Source: Ctena decussata
Lineage: Eukaryota > Mollusca > Bivalvia > Lucinida > Lucinidae
Assembly (NCBI GenBank): GCA_963989385.1
Contig: OZ022499.1
Location: 47,233,757-47,297,756 of the forward strand
Direction: 5' to 3'
Length of the DNA: 64,000 bases
Both the position numbers and the translations under genes were made by a program. Positions 43,799-55,061 of the stretch are shown here, one piece after another (within the stretch, counting starts at the first letter, position 1; every line of letters begins with the position of its first letter). Below the pieces are notes generated by a model. That model saw nothing but the letters and a program-made list of their open reading frames with translations. It was not told the origin of the DNA and made no database searches.

Positions 43799-44978
43799 CA
43801 CATACAAACTTTCCCTATTACCCTTGGTAAATAGTCATTATGTCAGAACCCAACCAAACTAGGACGGTAACCAGTTGCCGATTATGCGCAGTAAGCGATC
43901 TCGCCACGTGAGTTGCTAAGGAAGCGTATATAGGCTACATTCGTCCAAAACGATTTCGGCCGAGAGTATTGACTTTAATGTCAACCTCTGTGCAATTTGA
44001 GTGTTTGTTAATTGGCCTAGTATAAGCAAACCCATTTCCTAGTCAGATATGACATTAATCCATTTTCCCCTTTCTTGCCATAGTTTAGTGGGGTATGAAC
44101 AACGAAAAACTACAGCAAAATGACATATTATAAGCGTCATGCATGCTTACTGTCAGATCCTTATTACTCCGCTTTGTTATTTCTTATTTGTATGTAAAAG
44201 TTTTCTGTAAACCAAAGGATACAGCGATTTAAATGACGAAACCTGCCGCCGTTAACTTAAATGTTATCAGCATGATCAACAAACTTTGAGATGGTAAATC
44301 CATGATTGGATTCGACATCCAGAAAGTTTAATTCGTCATATCGATAATTAGTGCCCTACGGGCATTTGTGCATTTGTCCTTTTATATAGATTCATGAATG
44401 TCAAAACTAGGACAGATAAAGCAGCTAAATACCATTTATTTATTTATGGCATGCTTTTCTCACGTCAGAATAAATAAGACAATTTAAATATCTTTTATCA
44501 TAAAGCTGACAGGTTGAAATTTAAACATCACAGTGGAAGCGCGTGGCAGTTTAGCCCCTGCTGTGACTTCAGAGCTAATGTTTACCTTTAAAACTAGTAT
44601 GTTTACCATAGCAACAATATACTTTTATATTGTATATTCATCGGAGAAATAGGGAAAAATATTTGTGAACCAGGGAAAATTCGGAAAAGTCTTATTTTTT
44701 TCATTAAACCAAGTAGATGTTGTTTTGTGGATAATGAAGCAGACAGATATAAAGTTGCATTTTAAGGTAAACGTTTACCGAAAATGTATCTTTTCTTTGT
44801 TTAAAATGTAATATATTATGTACGCGAAAGGTATTTGGCTAATGCGCACATGTAGATAATGTCTAAGATTTTTAGGATGCAATGCGCATACACTACCCGC
44901 AAAATGTCAAGGGAGGCAACACGAGCTGATTGCGCAACAAAATGGCGGATCTAAATTACCCAAGGAAGTTTGTATGTG
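43799..44978. mobile_element. Non-autonomous TIR element, CAC ends, 5-bp target duplication
   Basis: 1,180 bp inserted in the LINE ORF. The ends are perfect 13-bp inverted repeats CACATACAAACTT (43799-43811; 44966-44978), followed by a diverged continuation. The 5-bp duplication CAGGG lies at 43794-43798 and 44979-44983; removing the insert and one copy gives an uninterrupted LINE reading frame (LPLVADLHKR), which confirms the boundaries. No transposase is present. CAC ends with a GC-rich 5-bp duplication are seen in the Transib/RAG-like group, but the internal TIR sequence is not a clear match, so the superfamily is open. Confidence 0.8.
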
Positions 44979-44983
44979 CAGGG

Positions 44984-46244
44984 GCAATTGACCAGACAAC
45001 AAGTAAACTGCCGAGTCAGCCGTTCTCTCTGGGAGACGCATAACCTGCTTAAGAAACTTTTTATGATATTGGTTAAGATTTTGGATTTCGGATTTTGATA
45101 ATGTTATAACGTCTAAACCATAGGTAAGACGAGGCAAAACATATGTTGACCAAAGAGATAATGAAACCCTGGAATTATCCCCATTTTCACCATGTAGACC
45201 AGCACCCATTAAGGAGTATGCACACCCTCGGGCAGATGCGATTCTATCCTCTACAGTGGTTGAATGACCAGAACTGGACACTGAGTCCCTTTTAATCCCC
45301 AAATGAGTACACTCTTCCACAACCTCAATAGGTTTACCATTCATTGAAAAAGTTCTATTCTGGTTTCAGGTGTCTGTGCCAACTGGACTGTTTACAATAA
45401 AAACATTTGTTTTAGTATCACCAATGATATATCTCTCAAGCCCCGCAAAGTAACCTTGTGTGGACAGCATAGCCTGTAGATCTATAACCGATCTTGACAA
45501 AAACAGCAGGTCATCAGCAACTGTTGGGACACCACAGTACACGTTTCCTATATTAAGACCAATTCTGCTTTTCTGCAGCAAATCCAAGAGAGGATTGATA
45601 TGCATCTTGTAACAGGTTGGCGAAGTAATACCACCTTGCCTTACTCCCTGTTCCTCACGAAACGACCTTGAATGTCTGCCACACCAACTGACCACCGAAG
45701 ACTTTGCATGATAACTGTCTTGTAGAATGTTCCAGTTGGTTCCAGTCAGTCCAAGACTGTACAACTTTCGTAGGAGGGACTTATTCCACACTACATCAAA
45801 TGCCTTTGAGGCATCAATACAGGCGGTATACAGTGGAGATTTTGTGTCTTTGGTCTCAGCAATGGCCTCCGTAAACAAAAGTGCTGCAACAGTAGCTGAT
45901 GTTCCTTTGGTAAAACCCTTCTGCAACGGGGTTTGAAGTGTTTCAAGTTCCGAGAACGCAGTATAAAGGAGATACTTCTCAAGTACCTTCCCTATAAGGC
46001 CCGTTATAGTTATTCTTCTATAAGAATTTGGATCATAGAGTGGTTTCCCTTGTTTCTTGTATATAAGTGTAATGTACCCCATCTTGAACATCTCTGGTAC
46101 CTTACCATAGCGAAATACACAGTTTATCACTTTAGATATAAAGGAACTCACAGGTTTACCTCCGTACTTCAAATGTTCTGCTGATATTCCAGATCCATCG
46201 TAAGCTTTATTGTTTTTAACGACTTAATAATTTTCTCAACAGCC
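44984..46244 (-). pseudogene. LINE reverse transcriptase segment
   Basis: Minus-strand RT with SFISKVINCVFRYGKVPEMF, YRRITITGLIGKVLEK, GFTKGTSATVAALLF, CIDASKAFDVVW, GVRQGGITSPT and the catalytic VADD (PTVADDLLFLS). Breaks: a 1-nt frameshift near 46212 just upstream of the long frame, and a TGA at 45366-45368 in frame with the continuation MNGKPIEVVEECTHLG. It is flanked by nested insertions on both sides. Confidence 0.85.
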
Positions 46245-46252
46245 TCCGAGAT

Positions 46253-46990
46253 TTAAATGTTATGCGACAGTCTGCATGCTTAGTGATTAACCCAATCACG
46301 GTTGATAACTTTGCTGCACTCTTTAATTGCACACCGGGGGATCGGTCGTCAGACTCTATGATGGCCCCGACCTAAAGCTATATATTTTAGTTGGTTGGGA
46401 CCGGAGCCTTTTTGTCTGTCGCTTGGTCCACCGGGGCTCAACTGGTGACCTTCTTTTGCTTCAGATTTCCAGTGGGGTTGTTTGGCAGGACAGGGATCTC
46501 CACCTGTCAGACGGCCCGTTGTATCTGTTGAGTCCTCGTCTTTGCTTCTTCATGGTGTTGAAATTTGATTTATGTGTTTACCGTGATGATTCATTGACGA
46601 GTTAGAGGGTTATCATGCGAACCGAACAACCAACTAAATGTTTTGTACCACTTCAGAAACTGAGGGTGAGGTTGGGCCTGTAAAATCGATTTAAACCCCC
46701 CAGTAATTCATTACTGACCGTTCCAAGGCGGTAGTTCTGTTGTGGTTCTCTGTTGCCTGTTTTTGGTGTCGGAGTTTCTGTGATGTTTTGCCTTATGTGT
46801 GTTCTTATTATTTTTGGTTCGGTTTGGGTTGCTGAGTGGCCACCTTTTTGGAACAAGCTGCTCACTCGGTTGGCCATATGTTCTCTGTATCTTGATTATT
46901 TGTAATCTTAGTTGTTTCCAACTATGGTTTGAGGGCTGGATTTGGATTTTGATTGTTTCAGTTCCTGGTCTTTGCATACTTTTTACTTAT
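46253..46990 (+). mobile_element. 5'-truncated Penelope-like 3' end, copy 2
   Basis: Starts in the last codons of the Penelope-like ORF ('ttaaatgttatgcgacag') and ends 'tttttacttata'; about 97% like 38130-38858 by eye. It separates the linker and RT parts of the host LINE and lies on the opposite strand, as does copy 3. A few host bases may have been lost at the junction. Confidence 0.85.
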
Positions 46991-47505
46991 ACTATCCTGA
47001 AGATTTGAGCAGATTTCACAAATGAGGTTAAAATCCAATTCAACTTGCTTTTTAAAAGATTCATCATATGTAGGATCATCTATTTGGGTAGCCAACTTCT
47101 CAAAATAAGAGGCCCATCCCTCTCTGATAGCTTCCTCATTAGTAAGATGTCTATCATCAACAAAGAGATGACTCAGAGCCTGTCGACCTTCTTTGCGCTG
47201 TCTGTTGATAAGGGAGAAGAATAGTCTCTTATCTGAAGAGTCCGCCTCCATAATGTTCTGGTAAGTCATAGATCTATATGAGGCTTGCTGTTGTCTCTGA
47301 ATGGTTCTAAGTCGCCTTTTTTCTATGTTACACTGTATAGAAAGTGGATGCTGTGGACCAGGCCTACCAGCCTTCTTCCACTGGAAAAACACTCTTTTAC
47401 TAGAGGCAGAGGCTCCTTTCATTTCTTCTGACCAGTAACGCTTCTTTCTCCCACTTCTAGTTCGTGGTGCATTTTTCTCCAATGATTTACGATCGAAGTT
47501 CCCGG
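46991..47505 (-). pseudogene. LINE segment between endonuclease and RT
   Basis: 174-codon minus frame, basic and Gln/Arg-rich (KRRLRTIQRQQQASYRSM), then LFFSLINRQR and EGWASYFEKLA, as in the linker of I- and CR1-type LINE ORF2 proteins. It ends abruptly at the Penelope-like insert after SNLQDS. Confidence 0.75.
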
Positions 47506-47524
47506 ATAAGCCATCCTACTCAAT

Positions 47525-47723
47525 AGTCGCTTATTTTTATTAACAACTAACATAAGCTCTGTAGAGCTTCTATTGCGACTTATCAAGACTATATACATAT
47601 ATACAAGCTGATCTGTGGATATGTGACTTGCCCAAGGTCACAACATTAGGGCGTTGGTGAGGATCGAACTCGGGACCCTTCGATCATGAGTCGGACACAC
47701 TACCCATTGCGCCACTGCGCTCC
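47525..47723 (-). repeat. tRNA-derived SINE
   Basis: Read on the minus strand it starts GGAGCGCAGTGGCGCAATGG (A box TGGCGCAATGG) and has a B box AGTTCGATCC (plus-strand 47663-47672), so it has an internal RNA polymerase III promoter. An anticodon-like loop CTCATGA lies between. The body contains CCTTGGGCAAGTCAC, a segment common in V/Deu-type SINE cores as I recall. It ends in an A/T-rich tail near 47530. Confidence 0.8.
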
Positions 47724-48025
47724 ACAAACAAGCACATCATAGAAGGATGATGGATATAGAAGTCATAAGATAAGTAGAGGTCAAGCATATTACTTAATAA
47801 ACTCCTTTGTTATTCCAGAAAACTGGACACACTTGGTTTAACTGATGCCAGAGTTGGAAGGCTAAACAGATAAGTTGAGAACTGCAGAGTAGTGGGAAAT
47901 TCATTTGAATTGCTGGAATTAAGTGAGGCAATCTAAATACATGAATGCTGTATAATTAACAAAAGACTATCTGAACGGCGCCCAACCTCAAACGCGATTA
48001 TAGTGTGAACTTTACTAGAGAAGAA

Positions 48026-48252
48026 CAGGGGCGTAACTAGGAACAATTTCATAATACGCACAACCATGTTTCATTCTCTACTTCTTGAAGGGAAAGCTAG
48101 TATTTCAGCCACTTTGGTAATTGGTATTGAAATCTTGTCTAATTTATAAATTTTCAGCATGCAAATATGCAGGTGCGTTTTGAAATTTTGTCAATTTTGA
48201 CAAAATTTCAATACGCACTTGCGTATTTGCCGTATAGGTAGCTACGCCCTTG
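48026..48252. mobile_element. MITE with CAGGGGCGTA ends and near-palindromic core
   Basis: Ends CAGGGGCGTAACTA (left) and CAAGGGCGTAGCTA (right, minus strand). The direct repeat GAAGAA flanks both sides (48020-48025; 48253-48258), possibly a worn 8-bp duplication. Such ends are reminiscent of hAT-type MITEs. Inside, 48161-48230 is a hairpin with 34-nt arms and a 2-nt spacer. No coding capacity. Confidence 0.6.
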
Positions 48253-48330
48253 GAAGAATACAGTATATAACGGAGTGATACACTACAACAAGACCACTTC
48301 GGTCAATTGGGACCCAACCAATCTGAATGG

Positions 48331-49022
48331 CGGTCCATAGAATTACCAAAAAGCACCGAAATACCGAAAAGCACCGCAATACCGAAAAGCATAGAAATAC
48401 CGAAAAGCACCAATATGTCATGTAACTTACAAGGGTATGGGTCTGGATGTATTATAAAGGGATCAAGTAACTCATGAGGGTATTAATTTTTGTTACCGAA
48501 AACACCCATATATCATATATTTTACCCGGTATGATATACCGACGGCAAGGTGTGTGTGTGGGGAGGGGGGGGGGCACCAATATGTCATGTAACTTACAAG
48601 GGTATGGGTCTGGATGTATTATAAAGGGACCAAGTAACTCATGAGGGTAATTTTTGTTACCGAAAACACCCATATATCATATATTTTACCCGGTATGATA
48701 TACCGTCGGCGGGGTGGTGGTGGGGGGGGGGGGGGGGGGCAAAGATTCTCCTCCCCCACGCATCTGGAAGGGCCGTATATAGCAAGGTAACAAATGAATT
48801 ACTTGATTCTTTTGCACCCTCTTCACTATCGTTCCCGTATAATGTGGCATATAGGTGCTTTTCGGTAATGGTAATAAAGTACCTAATGAGTTACTGCATA
48901 CCTTTACCGAACCGGGTAAAATATTTATGATATACTGGTGTTTTTCGGTAATGATAATTCACCTCATGCGTTTCTGGACCCCTTTATAATGCATCCAGAT
49001 CCATGTTATATCCCATAGTCAT
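48331..49022. repeat. ACCGAAAA-motif repeats with direct and inverted copies
   Basis: Near 48340-48415, four units of about 17 bp (ATACCGAAAAGCACCGA). Next, a ~130-bp block occurs twice in direct orientation (about 48415-48548, 48576-48710; period about 162) and once inverted and diverged (about 48895-49010). G-rich runs (48560-48574, 48721-48740) separate the copies. The first part recurs inverted at 54625-54712, so this may be one end of a larger TIR element. Confidence 0.65.
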
Positions 49023-49425
49023 AAAGAACCTCTGACAGTATCAATGCATATTTGCCCATTTTTCGATAAATTATTGCACCTTCCCCAGGCAGCAAAAGTT
49101 GAAATATTTGGTATTACTATGCAGATTTATGTACTATAAAGACATTTTAACTGTGATTTTGAAAAAAATATCGTGCCTTTTGACTAACTTAAACCGATTT
49201 TTCCAAGAGGGGTACGTGAAATTTTCAGTCTCTGAAAATAAGTCCATTTTTTGTTTTTTTCTAATATATCGAAATTTTAATTGATATCTATGCTAAAGTT
49301 GTCGTAGACACTACTGTTGCTGATACTATGCAATATATTTTCAGTAATAAGGCCTTTAGCCTATTTTTAGATATAAAGGGTGTAAGTACCCCACCCACTT
49401 TTTCAGTTTTTCAGCTGTAGACTAT

Positions 49426-49524
49426 CTTTTCCCCCCGTGCCTCAGCAAGCCACTCACATATAATGTGTATTACGATAGTACACACATACGTGCAAAGTGG
49501 CTAGCTGAGGCACGGGGGGAAAAG
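49426..49524. repeat. Long hairpin with perfect 21-bp arms
   Basis: CTTTTCCCCCCGTGCCTCAG-C at 49426-49446 is the exact reverse complement of 49504-49524. After one interruption the stem continues with AGCCACT / AGTGGCT. The inner part is rich in CACATA/TGTGT. It may be a miniature fold-back element. Confidence 0.75.
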
Positions 49525-50054
49525 TATCTTTAAAAAACTTTTCCTGTTTCCATTGCGTTTAGTTATAAAACTTGGCTTTTTCACCAAAAATTGCAGTCTA
49601 TGTGCTAAAAAATCAGAAATTAAATTCATGGCCAGTAAGGGGAAGTTGAGAGCAACAGATTTCAAGAGAAATTTCTGAATATATCGAAAATTTAATTTTG
49701 ACCAATTTTATAGGCAAATTAACATTACAACTGTCAGAGGTCCTTCTTCTAAGTAATATGACATATCAGTTGGAACGCAGACCCATCACATCATTTTCAT
49801 TTTCTGAGCGGTCGTCTACGCACAAAGAAATAATCCCTTTTTTTCGCCGGAAAAAATGGCGGGAAATTTTGAACAGAAACAGTCCCAAAATAATGCTCGT
49901 TTGATAAGATATGCAGTCATAATTTTCCAACGGACCAGATCAGAATGAAATTTGATGTTTTGTTATTGAAATCAGACGCATATCGGTACCTCAATGCAGT
50001 TTGCACACCCAAAACAACGATCACAGTTTGACAACCATTTTTCAGAGAAGTAAA

Positions 50055-50230
50055 ACCCTACGACAGTACCCCAAAGTTATTTTGCAAAGAAAATTGTCCC
50101 AAAACCCAAATTAGATGCCATTATAACTGAACAGTAGTTCATACATTCGACCGTCTTTTAGCGTGGTATATCTTCGGGAGAAAGTCTATTTAGTTTGAAA
50201 ATCGATAATGAAGTTGGTCATTTTTACGTA
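50055..50230 (+). repeat. Diverged direct repeat, copy 1 (copy 2 at 54.19 kb)
   Basis: 'ttattttgcaaagaaaattgtcccaaa', 'cgggagaaagtc' and 'gaagttgg' recur in order at 54185-54360. The two copies lie inside, and close to, the two inverted ACCGAAAA-motif ends. Confidence 0.6.
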
Positions 50231-50777
50231 TACATGGCACGTGCGTTCGTCAACACACAGACATTTTTTCAGCTGGATCGACTTGAGGAGACCAACTGTT
50301 TCTTCATTTATGGTATAGTAAAGCTTGTAATCATTTAGCATACTGTGAATTTATTAAGATTTTGCGTTAGTCTGTCTGCCTGCGATTTTTTGGGCTTCTG
50401 AATTTAGGCTACACGCCGAGAACGAGAGAAAGCAAAACAAACACACTGGTCAACCACAAAGTTTGACAAACGAAAAAGCCACAAGACATGTCGCCCCATC
50501 TTCAGGTGACAACTCGCCCCAGATTCTAAGAAAACTCCCCCAGACAACTTCCCCCAAGATAACGCGCCCCACATTCTGAGACCACTCGCTCTTCTAAAGA
50601 ATTCTGTCCCGAACGACGCCACCCCCCCCCCTACCCCCTCAACACACACGTACCATTTCAGAAGTCATCCAACAAAAAGTACAAGTGACAGCTTGTCCTT
50701 CCTCATAAATCTGCCAAAACCCTGTCCCGCTAGGCGCTAAGGGACCGACCATTTGATATTCTTGGTGGTGGTGGTGG

Positions 50778-50808
<31 letters not shown>

Positions 50809-51180
50809 GCTGGTATATTTTTCGAAAAAAATCCCTGTCTTTGGAAGAAAACATATGCAAGTAAAAAATAAATCAGCTCATAAGGGGATTTCAAAATATA
50901 ATCTGGCCTCAAAAATCAGTGAAAAAACCAATTACCTGGCTCCACCCAAAATTTCCAAGAAAAAAAGAGTCTGGGCCCTGCACTTTTGGTGGGAAGATAG
51001 CAACTGCCTACCTACCCACCAAAATTCACCTTACCCCTGAGTCTGGACCCTGCACTTTTGGTGGGTAGATAGCAACTGCTTACCTACACACCAAAATTCA
51101 CCTTACCCCTCCCTCCCCCCCCGCCCTCCCCCCCCCCCCCCCCAAAAAAAAAAGGTGGCCACTTGGGACACCCTAGATCT
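50231..51180. repeat. Low-complexity stretch: G-run and 72-bp tandem pair
   Basis: A run of about 30 G (50780-50809) follows a GGT microsatellite. A 72-bp unit ('gtctgg.ccctgcacttttgg...ttcaccttacccct') occurs twice at 50969-51112. Mixed C- and A-runs follow at 51110-51153. Apparent proline- or glycine-rich frames here are artefacts of these runs. Confidence 0.7.
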
Positions 51181-54100
51181 ATTTTTTTATTTAACGGCAC
51201 ATTTACCGTGATCAACCTGCATAGTGAGACAAACAGGTCTGAGCAAGCAGTGTAGACCCAGGAGCAGTCTGATCTGGGTCAGCAATTTTTCCTTAATACC
51301 TGCACATTTTGGGTACTTCATTTGTGGGTGATATAGATATGTTCAAAATGTAGGATGCTGTTATCTTAGTATTATGGGTAATTACTGTAGCTGTGTGTGA
51401 CATTTTTTGTAGAACTATTATTTGTTTTTGTTGTTTTCATAGTTTGCAGGGATTAAAAAGAAAGCCTACCTACCTAAGTACTCTCCAAAAATCCTAGTTA
51501 ATAGGCAACTGCAAACAAAATACTTTTTATGATTGGCCTGTGGCTGAGATGGGAGGAGGGGAAAGGGGCATGAAGAAATACATATTCTATAGAATTAAAT
51601 GCCAAAAGTTATGTTTTAGCTTAAATCTCATAAAGAAAATTAAAAGGCTCATATTGAAGTTATATTAATAGAAATGATACCATAAACTGAAAAATAAAAA
51701 AATATATATTTCCTGATTAATTTAATCCATCTTAAATGTTTGCAGCTTCTGACCAAAGCGAAGAAACTTGTAATTACTAATCAGTTATTAAGTTACTAGA
51801 GAGAAAAGCTTGATGACAGACATTAAATGATGAGTCATGACTGTAAAGGGATGCAGTTTAGTGCAGTTGAATGAGAGGTAGCCCCTTCCTGTCTATCCCC
51901 ACCCCCCAAACACACACACACACACCAACCTATTAAAAAGCATTTTCACAGAGGATTTTATTGGCCAAATATTTAGGACTTTATTATGCTAGCAAGCTTT
52001 TTTATATCATTATAAGTGCACAAAATAATGAATGGGGCATGCCCTGCTAACTGATGGACCCTGCACTTTATGTGGAATGTTGCATAATGCTGTTTGTCCT
52101 TCTACAAGTCAAGACTATGTTAGAATGAAAACAATTACACAGTTCCACCATAAGTGTTGCACCAGCATCAATGGGCTTCATATTAACACCTGTTGTGCCC
52201 TCTCATTAGAAGCACTTCAGCAAGAGCATAGATGGTTCTATTAATGGATCACAACAAATGTTTTTATGGCTGAATAAGACAGAATTCCCAGAATTGCTAT
52301 CATGCTCCAGCTGAGTCTTTGTATAATCATTATCATAAAACCATCACTTGTGGATCTGTCTCCAGATTTTTTTTCTTATTATGTACATATGTTATAATTT
52401 ATTTTGGCTATTTATTTATTTATACTTATAGGGAAAACACTGAAGGGCAATGTCAGACTGCATGTGAATATAATAATTTGATCAGAGCTTTATACATTTA
52501 GAATACCTATATAGTACTAATTTGTTCATTTGAAAATTGTGTTAAATTTTAATTTTTGATCAAAAGCAACTGTGATGAGACACCACAACATACTGTACAT
52601 TTTACTTGAAGAGAAATGATAAAGAATAACTCCACTTTGGCTCACTAGATATTGGCCTATTATTTTTCTTGTTTAATCATGTTTATATCTTACCATTATT
52701 CAACTTAGAGAATAGATTACCAAGTCCTGAGCCTTTGCCACATATTTAATCAAGTTTTCTGGTTTGCTGGACAGCTGTGCTTTTTATTTGTTTTTTTTTT
52801 GTGAGTGTGACTCAGAATCATATTAGAGAACACATCACATTGAACTAAAATTTTGAGAAATTCTCCATTCTCAATGAAAAGTTAAGGTACCATTCATTAT
52901 AAATTATATAATTTTTGCTTGAGATTTGCCCCTACTGATAGATTTCCATGAGATTTTTGGCAACAGTTAGAGCAAATCCCTCAAAAGATCACTGAGTATA
53001 TAAACACACTATGGCATTTTAATTTATGAACCAAGGGCATTGCAGAGCTGACAGCCCCCACCCCCACCTGATGAGCTAGTATTTGACACACCTGGCATTT
53101 CATAATAAATATGTATTTTATTAACTCCCTGGTTTCTTCTTAGGAAGAATCAATAAATTCTTGTTAGTTGTTTACACTCTTAAAAAGGGGATAAACAACT
53201 AACAAGTAAATATATATGTTGTAACCCCTCATTAGAACTCCTCATTAAGGTAGTTCCACAGAGGGCCAAAACCTATGTTATAAAAATGCATACTGCAATT
53301 TTAATGCTCAAAAGCTCATTTAACAGTACATATGCTGCTTCTCAATGTTGGCTGAAATTATATGGAGTGTAAAGGAGTGTATAAGTATGTATGGCCAAGT
53401 TATTTTCTAAGCTTAAAGTTGAAACAAAATCTTCATTACTGCAATTGTCCTACCACTTTCACCATCTGACAGTGTGTCGAAATTGCTTGGAAAATCAAAT
53501 AGTACTGACCCTGATTAGACTGCTGTTTTGATAGTACAGTCTAACCCAGGTCTACACTGCACTTTTTAATCAAGGATTTTAGTCAATGAAGTTTTGCAAG
53601 TATTTGTTATGGCTAAACATGGCTAAACATCTATTATATTTTGCTTAGTTTTTCATGTAAAAGAAAGGTTAAAAGTTGTGTGCGTGTGTGTGTGTGTGTA
53701 GGGGTGGGGGTTGGGGATGGAGGAAGGGTGGAGGAAGAAGGGGGGGGGTAGAGGGGCCTTAAGTTGGGTAGGGTGATCGTGTGAGTTGCAGGAGAGGCTT
53801 TGAAATATTGGCACGTGCAGGATTAATTGGATGGCAAAATTATTTTTTTCTAGCAGTCCCTCTGATTTTGACCACAATGTACCGGTCTTAATAACTTATA
53901 AGCAAGTAAATGCGAAGTTTGAAACAGTTGACGCAGTTCTGTAATTGCGTCACAACTGTCATAAATCGATCGATTTGTTTACAGTATGGTGTAGGCTACT
54001 GATCAGAATTCTTTTCCCAATCATTCTGAAGAAAGTACAGAAAAAAATATTGTTGTATGTTGAATTACTAGATGCGTTCCTCTTCGTGTGTCGGATCTCA

Positions 54101-54610
54101 GGATTCAAGAACATTTCGGTAATGTTTAAATTTATTACAGATTATTTTGCTGTCTATCGATCAGGTAAAAAATCCGCCATGAATTTGAGAAAATGAAATA
54201 GGGTACCTAAACATTATTTTGCAAAGGAAATTGTCCCAAACACCGAATTACTTAATTTTTATAATGGAGAAAGGGCAGACACCATGGTTTTTCACGGCAT
54301 ATGTCCGCCGACGGGAGAAAGTCGATTTATTTTGAAAATTGCTGTTGAAGTTGGCGGATAAGAGTCGTCTTTACATGAACACGTAAAACGTTCGATTGCA
54401 GAATATCTCGGTGTTTAGCTCTGCTCTTAAAGGCATAGAGAATTAAATTAAGATGTAAGGAATAAAACCATATCTTATTTTCGGCTTTGTGTAGCTTGAT
54501 TCGCCGAAAAAGCATCACTGAAATTGCGACACGTTCGTCGATTGAATCTGAGTCTGAGAAATTTCGAACGTTATTTCGTTGCTATCTGTATAAAAATATC
54601 ACTCCGCCAT
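51181..54610. other. Non-coding region with a hairpin and a TG microsatellite
   Basis: No gene recognised. A hairpin with perfect 15-bp arms (CTTGTTAGTTGTTTA, 53160-53174; reverse complement at 53192-53206) and a 17-nt loop is present. A (TG)n tract lies at about 53678-53699, next to G-rich sequence. A phrase with 'cagtctgatctgggtc' near 51270 resembles widespread mollusc repeat sequence. Confidence 0.5.
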
Positions 54611-54624
54611 GGATACGCGTTCCC

Positions 54625-54715
54625 ACTGTATTGGTGTTTTTCGGTAATTCTATGCTTTTCGGTATTTTTGTACTTTTCGGTATTTCGGTTCTATTCGGTA
54701 ATTCTATGGACCCGC
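54625..54715. repeat. Inverted partner of the ACCGAAAA-motif repeat
   Basis: TTCGGTA(A/T)T units recur with 'attctatggaccc' at the outer edge. In reverse complement this matches the 48331-48420 block, including the outer phrase GGTCCATAGAATTACC. Together they could be the two ends of a 6.4-kb element; no matching target duplication was found. Confidence 0.6.
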
Positions 54716-54977
54716 ATTATGGTACAGATTTTTACCCATAAAATTAGCTCTGACTAAATGCAGGAACCAGCTGTCAATGTCTTGTTTCCGGATTGTGATC
54801 GGAGTGGTGCGACAAAAGTCGCCACCCAATCAAGTGTTGCGCATTTGTTCTAGCGAACAGTTAACACACGGCCTTCGATATATATCACGCACTTTGTATT
54901 TTGACCCATTTAACGTTAAAATTTTGAGGCCAGCGAGACATAGACAGATACACAATTCGCCGGTGACAGCAAGAAAA

Positions 54978-55014
54978 ATGACTGATCAGTCCAGAAATGT
55001 TTGGATTCTGAAAG
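54978..55014 (+). other. Possible coding first exon (tentative)
   Basis: An ATG in an A-rich context (aagaaaaATG) opens a 12-codon reading (MTDQSRNVWILK) ending at AAAG|GTAAAA, a good 5' splice site. It lies 47 bp before the fold-back element. It ends in phase 1, while the candidate exon at 56579 begins in phase 0, so the two do not join in frame directly. It could be chance. Confidence 0.2.
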
Positions 55015-55061
55015 GTAAAAGCTTAGGACGTAGCCTGTCCAGATTTTATAGGCCAACAGAT

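Larger units (their letters stand above)
42456..47505 (-). mobile_element. LINE relic (minus strand) carrying two nested insertions
   Basis: Read on the minus strand: linker upstream of RT (47482-46991), RT (46244-44984), then the C terminus and 3' UTR (43793-42481), ending in a (TTATC)n tail at 42456-42480, a microsatellite end typical of several LINE clades. It is interrupted by a Penelope-like fragment (46253-46990) and a 1,180-bp TIR element (43799-44978). The endonuclease is missing because the copy is truncated near 47505, beside a SINE. Confidence 0.85.

Noticed and set aside
43799..44978. Firm assignment of the TIR element to the RAG/Transib group
   Set aside because: Only CAC ends and a 5-bp duplication agree; the rest of the heptamer and any transposase are missing.
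47640..47723. A functional tRNA gene
   Set aside because: A and B boxes are present but the cloverleaf is imperfect and a SINE body and tail follow.
50639..51040. Pro/His-rich and Gly-rich frames around 50.7-50.9 kb
   Set aside because: Products of the G-run and GGT microsatellite.
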